Source of the DNA: Linum tenue
Lineage: Eukaryota > Streptophyta > Magnoliopsida > Malpighiales > Linaceae
DNA length: 64,000 nucleotides
Assembly: GCA_946122785.1 (NCBI GenBank)
Contig: CAMGYJ010000007.1
Span: 45,037,587 to 45,101,586, forward strand
Direction: 5' to 3'
In this document: one piece after another, positions 22,773 to 35,135 of the stretch
How the letters are laid out: the number at the start of each line of letters is the position of its first letter
Position numbering within the stretch: position 1 is the stretch's first letter
The notes under the pieces: generated by a model
The model's input: only the letters and a program-made list of their open reading frames with translations
Database searches by the model: none
What the model was told of the DNA's origin: nothing
Program-made: the position numbers and the translations under genes

Positions 22773-23903
22773 TTATATCTCCAGGACTATATCTGCATGG
22801 AATCACGAAAGAAACAGATAGTGCAAAACATTCAGATTCTTCCTGGGCTGAGATGAAATATTTATTGATTATCAAGCCTAATGTGTGAAGACTTGAAGTT
22901 CGATATGCATATGAAAGGTCATCACTACTCACATTCTGAATCTGTCTTGTCCCATTTACTTGGATTTTCATGATTATTATTATTCTTATTGCTATTATCA
23001 GCATCTGTGATCTGCAGCTTGTGATAAGTTTCATGATCTTCACAACCCTCCGGTTCGATCTCAGTTGCTTTAATCTGTGAAGGCTTCTTTTGTCTGTTCT
23101 TCAAGTACATCTTCTTTGACACTGCAGCAGCAGCTGGATTCGGTGGCGGGTTTTGAGGATATATCTTTTTGTTTAGTATGGCCCTCAATATCTACACCAT
23201 ATAGATCAGACAAGGGTAATTGATAAATCCAGGTATTCCAGAAGTACAGATATTTCTGAACATGTGAGATTTTTGGAGATTCATTCTAGTACTTTACCTT
23301 TTCCATTGTAGAGTCAGTTTGGACTGGATCCACCAAACCACGAGGAGAAGAAGGTGGAGGAAGGCTGAATCCATCCCTGCAAACGAATACCTTCTTCACA
23401 AGAAACGATAGGGACCTTTTGCTGATGTTGGTATTACTTGAGACTGCCTCTCTTGTCGATACTGTATCTAGGCAGTGTGGAGCTCCTACAGCAACATGAG
23501 CAGCACCACAGGAAGGTGAAGTTGGATGGGGAGCTTGTTTCATTGTGCCATTGCTTCCTAGTGTACCAATTGCAAGCAACCCGTGAGGCCAGTCGCCGGT
23601 TTCTTCCGGTTCCCCTGCATCACCTACAGCACAGAATCAAATACTATTCAGTACAACTAACTGATCACCGCATACTCAGATCTGAGAGAGAGGATAATCT
23701 TATGTTGGGGGGGTTGTACGTTGGAGCGCTGCAGAATTTCGGCATGGTTGCTTTGTGCCATTTCTCCCAGTAAGTTTGTGTTGCATCCATGCTAGTATCT
23801 GTGGTCAAATGGACGCAAATAAGCACACTGTTGATGCCTTTTTGACAGCATAGAGTTCGTTTATGTTGTTATAAGCAAAAAAATGGAAGATGGGTACCTT
23901 CAT
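22773..23903 (-). CDS. LAZY / IGT family gravitropism protein (LZY-DRO1-NGR type)
   Basis: Five exons, two of them tiny: 23903-23898 (ATGAAG only), 23798-23720, 23623-23298, 23191-22933 and 22792-22773 (20 nt). All borders are GT..AG and phase closes to 229 residues. Exon 2 begins after MK with ILAWMQHKL (region I). Exon 3 has WPHGLLAIGTLG, the IGT motif, and KKVFVCRDGFSLPPPSSP. Exon 4 starts ILRAILNKKIYPQ and ends KWDKTDSE. The last exon completes YIVLEI-stop, the conserved C-terminal box. The first-exon size and the C-terminal hexapeptide are family hallmarks. LAZY proteins act at the plasma membrane of gravity-sensing cells, recruiting RLD proteins to bias auxin transport and set branch or root angle. 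The best positional match is Arabidopsis LZY4/DRO3 (At1g19115). A nuclear-localisation-like KNRQKK sits in exon 4. Confidence 0.94.
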
Positions 23904-24060
23904 TTGTGAAGCTTGAACTTGCAACGATGTTGGAGGAGGTAGATATGGGCTGGCAGAGTGGTGAATCAGCTAAAGGATTCACAGAACAGAAAAGGGGAAA
24001 GGCTTAGTAAGGGAAGCAAGGGAGGGACGAGCTTCATTGATCCGAGATGGTGTGTGTATG

Positions 24061-24068
24061 TTTATATA
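24061..24068 (-). promoter_or_regulatory. Candidate TATA box of the LAZY gene
   Basis: On the minus strand the sequence reads TATATAAA, about 160 bp upstream of the ATG at 23903. Position and sequence fit a plant TATA box, but no transcript start is known. Confidence 0.5.
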
Positions 24069-24411
24069 CATATACATTGTATGGTGAGAGATGGAAGAAT
24101 GGGCTTGCAGTAGAAATTCTATTTCCATGGACAATCTGCTTAATGACAGCTTTTAGCTAACTGCCAAATGCCAATGCCATATTGGGTTCAAGTTCCCAAA
24201 ACACACTTTACTTTGCCGCCTTTTCATCCCCTGTCTCCCTCTTGTATTTGTATCGTTCTCTGCTAATCTGCCTTCCTGGATCTCTCTGGGTAGATTCAGT
24301 ATTGATTTTCAATGTTTTCATATCACCATGGTAAAAGAATGGTCTTCGGTACTGTTGACATGAGGAAACATTATGTTGCACATTGTTGGTTATAAAATTT
24401 GTAGTCTGCAA

Positions 24412-25544
24412 TTAATACTTTCTTGATAAAAGAAACCATCGAAGTTCACATTTTCCTAATGGCTTCAACTTCTTGTGAGAAGTATTGCATTGGTATATAA
24501 AAATCGCCGGGAAGATGAACGAACAAAGTGGGAAGAGAAAAAATACAACCAGACGAGGAGAAATAGAGCTTTTTTATTCATGCGTATTGTTTATATAATA
24601 TGTACTACTTTATTTGTAGGCAATTCTATCATTGATGCATATAATAATGAATAATGAACAATTAAACACAAATTCTAATGTAGGGGATTGGTTACATGTA
24701 GCAATTAATTGTACATGAATGTTTGCATCTAATATTCATAACACCCTCTTTAGATGACCATTGAATGAAAGTATACCTCGTTAAAACCTTATTATGAAAT
24801 ACTTAATGTGATAAAAATAAACGAGTACAACCGTCACATTACGCTATCTTTGACTGCTTCATCAAAAATCTTATTAGGAAAATGAGTGGAAAAACCATGA
24901 TTTAGGGAAAATGAGTGCAAGGCTTATGTGTTCCTCTAATAACAATGTTTGTTCACTTCTTTGAGTCGTTGATCTCCAATTTCACCAACAAGCTTTACAA
25001 AGGTTGCCATTGAAAGACTCTATGAACAATCTTCAAGACTGTCAATCTGATGCATGATAGTTAGGATAAATTTTTCACTCAAGATCGTCATGATCATTTC
25101 CTCTTGACATAGTCCACAATCACAAGTTCCTTAGTTGTGGTGAATCACAAATGTATTCAGGACTTGTCTATTGTATTATAATTTGATGCAATATCATTAG
25201 GATCATTAGTATGATCCTCAGGATTATTTCCTCCAGACATAGTCAACAACAAGTCCCATAAATTATTCGATGAACATTACTTGTTCGTGTCAAATCATTG
25301 ATGACTCTTTATTTATAGTGTTTATCACTTCTCATTCTTGATACATTTTTTCCTTCTATCAAAGCATCTTAAGTCCTTTCTCTAGTATTTCTTATCTAAA
25401 TCACAACTATGTGATCAATGAGTCTTTAATAGACATAAGTTTTGCATGTTAGGAGCAGGTGTACGAACCATTTTTAGTACATTGATGATTATATATCCAA
25501 TTGGAGTGTTTTATTCAGAAATCTATGAGTCTTAATCACACTTG
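24412..25544. mobile_element. Ty1/copia-type LTR fragment and flanking AT-rich DNA
   Basis: At about 24720-24960 the sequence shows blocks typical of a widespread plant copia LTR: ATAACACCCTCTTTAGATGA, ACCTCGTTAAAACCTTATTA and TGAGTGGAAAAACCATGA-like segments. I cannot place exact LTR ends, a primer-binding site or a target duplication. The rest, to about 25540, is AT-rich and holds no gene I recognise. Confidence 0.55.
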
Positions 25545-26640
25545 TATGTTTCCAGCTTTGACCTAGAACGATAGAATCTGAATAGGTCAATAGAACAACT
25601 TGAATTGGAAGTAGTGAATCGATTGTGCGAGAGTAAATCGATTCATTACTTTGTACTGAGAGTCATTCCAGTAGAGGATATCTGTTTTCATTGCCTTAGC
25701 GGTTTGTCTCGGTGAAGGTTAGTCGTCTGCAGGTAACGTGGCTAAGAGGGTTGGTCAGCTTAAGAGATTTCAAGCTAGGTCCGGATCTTCCGCAGTATAA
25801 ATCTGAATTGAATTGGACTGGGTGAATTACAACTCGACTTAACTGCACGCTAGGGGGAATCATTACCTGAGTGGTTCCTTTTCGACTTGAAAAACCAGAA
25901 CCTTTAAATTGCTTTGGTCGTAGTTTGGCGTGTGTCGTAGCGAGTCATATTCCCTTCGTCTCACACCATGCAAATCAAATTGAAAATCAAGGCCGACTCT
26001 TATAAACTTCCAGCTAAGACCGTGCAAAATGGATGGAAGCTCCGGATGAAAGTCATAAGTAGTACAACAAAAAATCACAACCGTGACTTCCCTAGTAGTC
26101 ACGAGTCACGACTGTGACTTTCCCGAGGTGGGTAATTGAGATGTTGCATTTTGCATAAACACTGGTCGTGACTTCGCCACTGTCGGGTATAAAAAGATGT
26201 TTGTGATTTTTTTCATAAGAGAGATAAACCCCGGAGAGAGATTACGACTGTGGAGAGTTCTTGAAGAAATTTTGAACGGTTTCTTCACTCTTGGTCTTGG
26301 AGTTCGATTAACAAGCTTAAAAGATGAGATATAAAATCATATGATGATATCTAGCGTTAATGATGTCCTTCTTCCTTTTCTCTTTATTTTTTTCTCTCTA
26401 TAGAGTAAACTCCCTCCTCATTTGAGTATGAGGAACTTAGTTATGATTTGTTGAATTGATGATTCTAAAATATTTTGATTTGTTGAACTCAAAGTCCATA
26501 TCTAGTTGATGCATTTTTCATTAAATTGTTTGATCCTTGATAAAGTTCTGATAATTACTGCTTTTACCTATGTGTGTACCTAATACAAGACTTATTGATG
26601 TTTCGTAAATGACTATGCAACTACCAATACCAAAGACATG
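25545..26640 (+). mobile_element. Ty3/gypsy LTR fragments
   Basis: 25569-25800 resembles 39275-39490 of the gypsy LTR further on (GATAGAATCTGA, TCACTGCTTTGTACTG-like, ATTCCAGTAG, TTGCCTTAGC, TTAAGAGATT). 26385-26600 resembles 38535-38670 (GAGTATGAGGAACT versus GGGTATGAAGAACT). The order is reversed relative to the intact LTR: a 3' LTR portion is followed by the body of another. That suggests two LTR pieces joined head to tail with the internal region lost. No coding remains. Confidence 0.55.
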
Positions 26641-26847
26641 GCAAAAATATCGGTAACCATGGATATCCGCTCGAATTCCATCTAATCGGGGTAAACCCCA
26701 AAATCGAAGGATATTTATATTTAGCTTACAAATTTAATATTTTCGTGAAGTTGTGTCGTTTTAATTAATTTTCTTCATTCTAATGATTTATTTTCGTACT
26801 TTTCATGCGAGTATGTATTCTTTGTGTGATATGTATTTATTTTCGTA

Positions 26848-26952
26848 CTAAATTCTTCCATCCAGATATCATTGCTGGGATACCAACTGAACGCATTGAC
26901 ATTTGGAGTAGATGCTCACAGGAAATAGGGCGACCCAAAGAGTGAATCCTTA
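26848..26952. repeat. Displaced copy of the GH28 gene's 3' flank
   Basis: This 105-bp segment matches 30999-31103, the sequence directly after the stop codon of the minus-strand GH28 gene, at about 89% identity with no net indel (12 differences by hand count). It is itself flanked by direct repeats beginning ATTCTTTGTGTGAT (26817-26839 and 26952-26975). It contains no coding sequence. Confidence 0.85.
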
Positions 26953-27159
26953 TTCTTTGTGTGATGTGTATTTTATCATTCAACTGTACTCCATGACATA
27001 ACCTTGTACCAGATTAATGAAGAAATAGAGAAGACAGTAGCAAGTCATGTACTCAATGGGGCAATCCACTACATGTGGCATTTCAGCAGTCATAATGCTG
27101 GAGATCTCAAAACAGAAGGAAGATCGAGTGATATTTAACTCAAATGTCCCCAATAGGCT

Positions 27160-29004
27160 TCACCGTTGAAGAACTTTCTTGACAAATCCTTGAAACGAGT
27201 TCCCCATTCCAGCACCAACAGCTTCTGCCAAATATGTTGCCTGCCATAAACACAGCTCAATGTTAGAGCATCTAACTAGGTTACCAACCTGGATTCAGTA
27301 ACAAAAACGGCGTTGAACACCCAACAAGGAAAGTACCTCTTGAATGGTCTTTTTCAGATCGAAGGCATCTCTCACTCGATCGTCCAAGAATGCCCATGTA
27401 TCGCGAAATTCTGTAGGAATGAGGACAGCCCAACAAGATTTTATCAGACGTCCCGATTCATTAGGGAGAAGGGGAAAGAAAAAGAATAGAACATCCCAGA
27501 CCCAAAACCGATGATCATACATAGAATGAACAAAAAGAAAATTATCCCAAAACTCAAAAGCATTTGGTAAATGTTCCTTTCTTCCGTAGGTCATCTTACA
27601 AAAGGGAACTGCTAATTCAACCAATGTTCATGAACACAAAACCATTTTGGTTCTCGTTCAAGATACACGAATTGTTTGTGAAAGTGGAACAACTCCCGTA
27701 TGTCCACTGTCACTGAGTTAGTCACCACAATTTCATCAAGACTTGCAGCTGCGGGATGAGCGAAAAGAATTGAATACGAACTAACTTGTTGAGATCATAT
27801 CTAACCTGGTGAGCTATCAGTTAGCATATAGATCTCTGTTGTTGAGTATATCCCTCCAAGAACTGTGCGCTTCACATACCAATCTATGTCATGACCATCA
27901 TCGCCAGAGGCATGCCAGATCTCATCAATAAGTGCTGCTCGTTGCTTAAAACTTGTAGGGAAATTCAATGGGTGTGCCTATAAAGGACGTAATATGCAGC
28001 GTATCAATTAAAAGAACAATCCAGACCCCCCATTTGTAACCGTCAGTTAACAAAGGACAAATTGAATGGACACCTGAATGCTGAGGGCCTGAGGCCATTT
28101 TGATATGTAGGGAGCTTGCAGTTCCAGACGAATCCTGATAAGCTTGGAGATACGCCCACTGGGTGACAAGTTGCTGAACTCCAGTCCAGAGTCAATTCTA
28201 TCGATAAGCTTCTCCAAGCAATCATCCATGAAATACTGAAAAAACGAACGAAATTCACGAAACACAAGTAAAACTCATTCCAGGTGGGTATTTAGAGGCT
28301 AATGCAAACAATGCCTCACCATAGTAAATCGTTTACCTCAACTAAGGCTGCATCTTTTCGAGGGAAAGACCCGACAATTGAAGGAGACACCCCAACATCC
28401 CTTGCTCCAGCCATCATTGCATCTTCAGTCCATCCCAGCGTTAACTGCAATTCCCCATTCGTACTTTTTTCCATTCAGCATTCAAGTTATCACACACAAT
28501 CAAGCGCAAACGCAACTTGACAAACGGTTCTTTGCACCCTTAATCATTGCTTCTAACGTTAAGTTTCTCGACTGCTCGGAGAAACCCTAGGGAAATTTCG
28601 AAAGCAAAACTTCACACAAAAAAAAAGAAATTGATTAAAAGGGATTTCTCAGGAGTACCAACCACGTGACGAAGAGCGGACTGAAGCACTCGAGCTTGCT
28701 CGTCTTGGTACTCACCTCGGGGTCGCTCCCTCGTATGGCGCCGACCTTCCTCGGCTGATGATGCTGTGGAAGATGATCCGGCAGAAGATGACGATGAGGG
28801 AGAGGCGGTCGACTCCGAGGAGTTGGGTAGATCGACATACACGCGAGGGATTGGAATTTCACCGGAGTTATGAGGCGTAGGAGAAGGGGAAAAGGTGCGA
28901 CGAGAAATTGTGCTGTGAGGGTTTGGGAACCTGAGACGGACATCGGTGCCGGAGACGCGGCTTCTTGCGCCACGAAGCAGCTGCTTGGCCACGGTTCTGT
29001 ACAT
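27160..29004 (-). CDS. COQ9: COQ9, ubiquinone biosynthesis protein, mitochondrial
   Basis: Six exons on the minus strand: 29004-28663, 28444-28337, 28235-28074, 27977-27806, 27410-27337 and 27240-27160. Borders are GT..AG and phase closes to 312 residues, normal for plant COQ9. The N-terminus (MYRTVAKQLLRGARSR) is rich in Arg/Ser and lacks acids, as in mitochondrial presequences; a Ser/Thr-rich linker follows. The COQ9 domain is clear: LGWTEDAMMAGARDVGVSPS, GSFPRKDAALVE, YFMDDCLEKLIDRIDSG, IRLELQAPYISKWPQALSIQ, DEIWHASGDDGHDIDWYVKR and FRDTWAFLDDRVRDAF. COQ9 is a lipid-binding TetR-fold protein that presents ubiquinone precursors to COQ7 in the inner-membrane CoQ complex. It matches Arabidopsis At1g19140. 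Confidence 0.96.
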
Positions 29005-30180
29005 TTTTTTTTTCCGAGGAGGCAGTGAGGTAAGAGAACTGCCGGAGGTCGGAGGAGGTTAATTTCTGTCGATTTTCTTCTAGGTTGAAGAACACGATTT
29101 CCGCCACAAAAAATAAATAAATAGAACGATTGAATTGAGTGAATGAACAAGTCTAGATCAATTCACCGGAAGTAACGTGGTGATGCAGTGACCTTCCAGG
29201 TGGCGTGCCATCTACCGGACAATTAGTAGCGAGAGTGAGACAATTATATGATGTGTATGGTTTTTTACGTGAATTTGGTAGTTGTTTGTTTGGAATTTGG
29301 ACAGATGAATTAAAAAAACACAGATAATTTGCTAAGTTTTTTTATTTTACAAAAAAAAAATCATTTAAAATGTTCTCAATTTGAATTATTTACATTCATT
29401 TCAGTCCAATTGTAATTATCTTAAAATCGAGTCAATTCGAAATACTTTTTAAAGGGTTGTTTGGATGAGAAATTGTAACGGAACAATTTGATCCTTTTGA
29501 GACGATTGAACCAAATTGACTTGTTCGGCGAGTTTCGAATTGACCCATTTTGAGAGTGAATTTCAATTGTCTGGGGTGGGGACAGGTGATTCGAATCGAC
29601 TCACTTGTTTTATTAAAATGAGACAATTAACCAAATTATCTCTCTTTTTAATTGATCCATCCAAAGAACGCCTAAATCAAATTATTTCATCTAAATCTTA
29701 TTCTGTCACAAGAATTATTTTGGCAATTATCTCAAAACGGGATAATTGGGTCAATTTTTTCCAATAGAATTATTGATTCTAACGACCCCTCTATTTTAAT
29801 TCCTTTTAATTCATTGATAATGAGGCTAAAAGGAGAAATTAAAAAAAAAATATACGGGCGATATAGGTTCACTTTTGCGATTTAGTTACTAGGAATCCAA
29901 CTTGGAACCTCGAGATTCAAAATTACTGATATTACTGTAATTTTCAAACAACAATTTCCCCCTAATTTTTTCATGGGCAGTCAAAAAAAATGTTAAGCAC
30001 GTGATAGAGGGATTAACAAACACTCTTACAATTGTGCAAATACTAGACAGGCATGCTCAGTTGCTCACTATACTTGGTCAAGACTTCACTTACAAGAAAA
30101 CCATCTCCTATCGAACAATCAAATAGTATTACACCCGACTTACAGTTCCTACAAATTACTCCAACTCACCTGAATAGCAT
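29005..30180. other. Intergenic AT-rich DNA upstream of COQ9
   Basis: The COQ9 promoter should lie in the first few hundred bases; no clear TATA box was seen. 29455-29790 has ends that pair loosely in inverted orientation (GGGTTGTTTGGATGAG versus GGGTCGTTAGAATCAA) and repeated TTGA/TCAA motifs, suggesting a decayed MITE without a definable target duplication. No gene recognised. Confidence 0.35.
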
Positions 30181-30355
30181 GGTCCATGAAACCGTACCGT
30201 ACCGACGGTTCAACCACGAAATATTTGTATCGGAGGCCAAACCGGTAGACGGTATTTAACGGTACTAACTGTTGAACTACAACTAAACCACGATTTTATC
30301 ATAAAATATCCTACCACTTACTTTATGATACGATATCCGGTACTGTTTCATGAAT
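30181..30355. mobile_element. Small hAT-like MITE
   Basis: A 175-bp segment with inverted ends: GTCCATGAAACCGTACC on the left, ATTCATGAAACAGTACC as the reverse complement of the right. It is flanked by near-identical octamers AATAGCAT (30173-30180) and AGTAGCAT (30356-30363). The single mismatch in the octamer keeps confidence moderate. Confidence 0.5.
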
Positions 30356-30998
30356 AGTAGCATTCCCTAGTTTGGCCAATTTTGTGATTCTGCTAACACG
30401 ATCCACTACTCCCCTTGGATCTGTACCACATCCTCCATGCATCCTTTCACAATGTTCCCTCCATAGCATGCCAACTGTCAAGTTCCAAATCATCCTTCCC
30501 AACTTTGAACATGGTTTTTTTCCCTGCAAACTTCCTTTTTGTCCAGTCTAGATACCCTTCAAAATTTAGAAAAACCCTGCAGTTCTGCTTGATCAACTGC
30601 ATACAGCCTGCAAACGCCTCAGCAGAGAACTCACACTGGAGGAAGAATAAAAATGTGAAATCGAGTCTCAGTAGGCCGTGTGGTGTACATGAAAAACGAA
30701 GGCTCTAGTGGATGCAGAAGAGCACGACAAATTCCAACATGCCTTGAACAAATCCAAGTTAAAAAACTTGAACTAAATACGAGCAAGAACTTGGCTAATG
30801 CACTTCACAACACAAAATGAAACACTCGCAAGCCAAAACAATAGGCTTTATCTCTGATGTCATTCCACTCGACCTGTCAACCTATAACTGAAGCTTTCTG
30901 TATATACACCTCTAAAGAACGTACAAGAAACCGAAAGAATTTGCTGCGGACTTTGGAGTAATGAATATGCCAAGAAAACATAACAGCAAACCACTGGT
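30356..30998. other. Intergenic DNA 3' of the GH28 gene
   Basis: Lies beyond the 3' flank of the minus-strand GH28 gene and should include the rest of its 3'UTR. The short frames here show no recognisable domain. Confidence 0.4.
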
Positions 30999-31105
30999 CT
31001 AAATTCTTCCATCCAGATATTATCGCTAGGATACCAACTGAACGCATTGACATTTGGAGTACATGCTAACAGTGAATCGGGCGACCGCAGGAATGAATCC
31101 TTAAC

Positions 31106-34100
31106 TCAAAAATCATAGTCGATGTCTGTGGTGTTCTGTGAAGCGGAACGCCTGACAAGTTGCCCTTGTTCATCGTACCTATCGAGGTTCTCACAGGGTG
31201 CTGGGAAAATGGTCCCTATTACACGCCCCTCCACAAAGGCACACTGAAATATATGCTTCTTCTTGTACGTTAGTCCAACTGACATGTCTTGAAAAGTCAC
31301 ATTCTTTATAGGGATTTCTTCACTCCCATGTATACGCACCGGGACACGAACTCCTTGGCCGTGGATGCTGGTGAAGCTTATGTCTTTGATCACAGGAACA
31401 GCCTTTGGATCGTACCCTTCATCTGGGTGTTCGTTGTAGTCGGTTTTCATTACAATCCCAACTCTCACATTGTCAAATGTTAGGTTGCGGTATGTTATTT
31501 GCTGAACATAACCTCCTCTTCCGGGGGCAGTCTTTATACGAACTGCACGCCTCGAATTCCATACAATGACATTCTCCACGGTGACATTCGATACCCCACC
31601 GGACATCTCGCTTCCAATAGATATTCCAGCACTGTTAACAGAGTACATAGTAAGTCTCAGTTATCATCTAGAGGGCAATAAACGAATATAGGCAATGGAG
31701 AAAATCTGAAAACAACAATGATGCCTAGATGCCAATCGAGTAACTGCAATTTCAGCACGCAAGTAAACTGATTTATTGGGAACTAGACATCCTTGAGTTT
31801 GTTCACTTCAGTTCCTATACTCCACTGTGGCATATGGCGAGGTATGAGGATATACCATAACATGCAAGAGCTTATTGACATTGTTGTCGACACTGCTGTT
31901 TAAGAATATGCTTGTCAACTAATTACATACACCATCACACAGAAAAGTACTTGAATCTCTTTACAGCTCTGAAACTTTACCTATATTTAGTTTTATTTTT
32001 ATGAATAGTTTGTACCTAAACTTATTCACCTGAAATAATTTATCATACTCGTTTGTCTGCTGAAGGTGGCTCCTAATTCTTGTTTAAACTAGATCAATGA
32101 AACAATGGACGGGAATTAAACCTATAATTGCTGAATGGCCTTCAATATAGTAGGATGTGCAATGCTTTTACTTAAAGGAGATGAAAATTGATCGAAATTG
32201 CACCCTTAGAGAACAATTTTGGAAGGCTAGGTTAGCCGAAAGATGGTTATCGGTTCAAGGACGCATGGTGTCCCTGAATCGAAAAAGACGAAAAATCTAA
32301 CAATTAATGCGCCAGATATAAAATCTCTAAACATCAGTCCCGTGCACAAACCAATAAGTAGGGAAAGACACATACAAGCACGAGAAAGAATGCAGAATAT
32401 TCAAGGATACACAGACAACATTAGTAATAGTGCAAGTATAACGGATCAACTACACAATGGTTATAGAGCTACCATGCAAAGGGAAAATGCAAGATAATCA
32501 ATTTAAAAAATGCACAGGATTCAGCAACATGTTTGGGGTGAATATAATAACTTGATATTGAACATTCAGTTAATCACCTGACCATAGAGCGAACGACTAG
32601 ATTACGGATGAGAATATTTTTTGCAGGTCGCCCATATGCAATTCCATATTGATCCCAGCCACTCTTTATTGCAATAGCATCATCCCCCACACTTATGTAA
32701 CAGTCTTCAATGATCATGTCCTCACATGAATCTGTTTACGAAATGAAAGAAAGGAGCTCGGACACATAATATTGCCAGCAGAAACACAGCCAGACCATAT
32801 GCCAGGGATAGATCTAGAACTTAAAGAAATACTAGTTCAACATGGCAAACATCTAACTTTTACAGGTCAAACATAGAACTGTTTGGCCGTCACCGAATTG
32901 ACATAAATGAACAGCCATGAATGCTTACCAGGATCAATTCCATCAGTGTTTGGAGCCTCGAATATGGGAGCCAAAATCGTAACATTCCTTATTGTTACAT
33001 TCTTGCAGTCATATGGATGGAGAGTCCAAAATGGGGAATCACGCAAGGTTATGTTAGTGATCACTATATTGCTTGAATACATTATTTGAACAAGAGGACC
33101 CCTAGTGTGGTTGAGTAGCTTCTGGCGGTACTTCTTCCACCATGTTTGACCCTGGCCATTTATGGTACCATTGTGTCCTGTTGATCAATCAACATAATAT
33201 CAGATCACTCTGACTTTGCACTTAACCGTTTGATAAATAATACTCGCATTCAAGATTCCTAGCAATCTTGTCCACAGAAAAGTATGCCTCATGATCTCTT
33301 TGACCACTTAACTTTCAGTAAAAATCACATTACAGTTCTTTAGATGCCAACAACGGAAGACCCTTCTGAGTATTTTTTTTAAGCAAATTTAGGCAGCATC
33401 ATTGAATAAACAGTGACATGGAAGGCTAATTATTTGCAAGTTTACTAATCTGTGGTGTGAATAAGAGACAAATCCAAGACTTCTGTTATACAGGTTGGAG
33501 AATGACAGTTCTGGCACTATAATAATAAAGCTTTAAGAATAAGCTCAAGTAGAAATCATGGGAAGGGGTCAAATCCAAGTATTTCCCCTTATTCATCAGT
33601 ACCTTCATCTTGAGCTTCCAAATTGACAAATAACTCAACATTAAAATAAAAACATCCCTTGATCAAATTCATAAATGCGAATTAAAAGTTTTCCAATACA
33701 AACAAATAAAAGTATAGTATGGACTATGGTGATACAGAAATATGTCAGTGAACCTTGGACCAGGCAAGAGAGTCCGATCCAATTAGTTTCAGGAAATCCG
33801 AGTCATCTGACTCACCAGACCATGTGTGGAGTCCTTGTACAGCTTTACAAATGATGGCATAAAAATCCATTCACATGAACCTTATAGGCTAGTATAACTG
33901 ATGTACTCTTGATCTGTTGACAACATTTCTTCCCCAGGGTACGGTTTCGGGCTACATCTGATTATAGTTGCTAGGCCATATAGGTTCGTTAAGTTTACCT
34001 ACTTTTCTATCACCAGAATCAAAAAACATATATGGTTGGCATATAATGTTAGTGGCCTGTCCAAGAGCAGTTCTTAAAGTCCAAAGCACAATCTCACAAC

Positions 34101-35135
34101 ATAAACTTCCAGCTTAAAGGAGTCAAAGATAACATTTGACAGAGCATGCAACTGAATTCAATGGGCAGTGGAATTGCATAAGATGAATTGACTGACCAGT
34201 GATGACAACATCTTTGAGATTTTGACCATGAATTAAGCTCCCGTATCGAGGACCAGGATGCTCTCTCCCATACCCATAGGACGGCAATGGAGGCATAAGC
34301 GGCCAAAACTTCTCATCCTATTGCTCAATAAACAAAAAGCTTCAATTTACATGGATCCGTGTAGTTTATAGTCAGATAGAGATGGGAAATTTTCATGATG
34401 ATATCAAAGTGAGGTAAACAAAAGAAGTATGCCAATTCTAATCACAAAACTGAACAGTTAGAACACCATCAATGCACTCTCCTCTCTCCATGATTGAGTT
34501 CTCTATCAAAATGCATAATGATAAGCAAGTGCTCGATATCTGAGTAGCAGCCTTGTGTGTAAAGTTCATAGGCATCCGGCCAATTTTGGATCTCAAAGGT
34601 CCAGTTCTAAGCAAGCTAGTTGTAGGGTCGTGTTAAACCGATACAGATAAACTCAGGTAAAAAGCAGAGGTGAAGCAAGAGAGAAAGGAAAGAAACTTAC
34701 CTGAATTCCAAGTACAACAGCATCCTCAGCAAGGAATAAAGTCATGTGACTAGTGAGATTGAAGGGTCCAGTGAGCCAATTTCCTGGAGGCACATTCAGC
34801 TGCCCACCGCCTCTCTTCCCGAGCTTTGAGATCGCCGAAACAGCCCTCTCGAAGGCAGCGGTATTCACAGTGACTCCATCGCCCACCCCACCAAAATCGG
34901 TCAGATTAAAAGCAAACGGCCGGAGTTTGGGCATCGGCCGGACGGGCGCCCGCCAGAAGATATTGAACCCTCCGCCGCCGACGGCATTCCGCTGCCAGAG
35001 GAAGACGGAGCCAAAGGCGGCTATCCACAAGACGGTGAAGAGGGTTTTGTGGGAAGAAAGAAATGTTGGGACGCATCGCTTCAACTCGAGCCTCTGGTAC
35101 TGGAACCGCCCCAGCGGTTGCGAGGTCTCCACCAT
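31106..35135 (-). CDS. GH28 / pectin-lyase-fold protein with N-terminal membrane anchor
   Basis: Five exons: 35135-34701, 34317-34197, 33177-32929, 32731-32578 and 31631-31106, phase-closed to 494 residues. An N-terminal hydrophobic stretch (TLFTVLWIAAFGSVFLW, about residues 31-47) is a likely signal anchor. The beta-helix domain shows FGGVGDGVTVNTAAF, NTDGIDP, SVGDDAIAIKSG and RAVRIK. The polygalacturonase box GHGISIG reads SAGISIG here, so the family's active-site His is absent, as I recall for the At1g19170/At3g62110-type subfamily. Well-known motifs TYKKKHIFQCAFVEG and DIDYDF-stop follow. I chose the ATG giving MVETSQPLGR; an in-frame upstream ATG at 35177 would add 14 residues. The role is likely in the cell wall or Golgi, but classic polygalacturonase activity is doubtful. 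Confidence 0.94.

Noticed and set aside
28635..29150. 171-residue minus-strand frame over COQ9 exon 1
   Set aside because: Out of phase with the COQ9 frame, which alone continues into the downstream exons.
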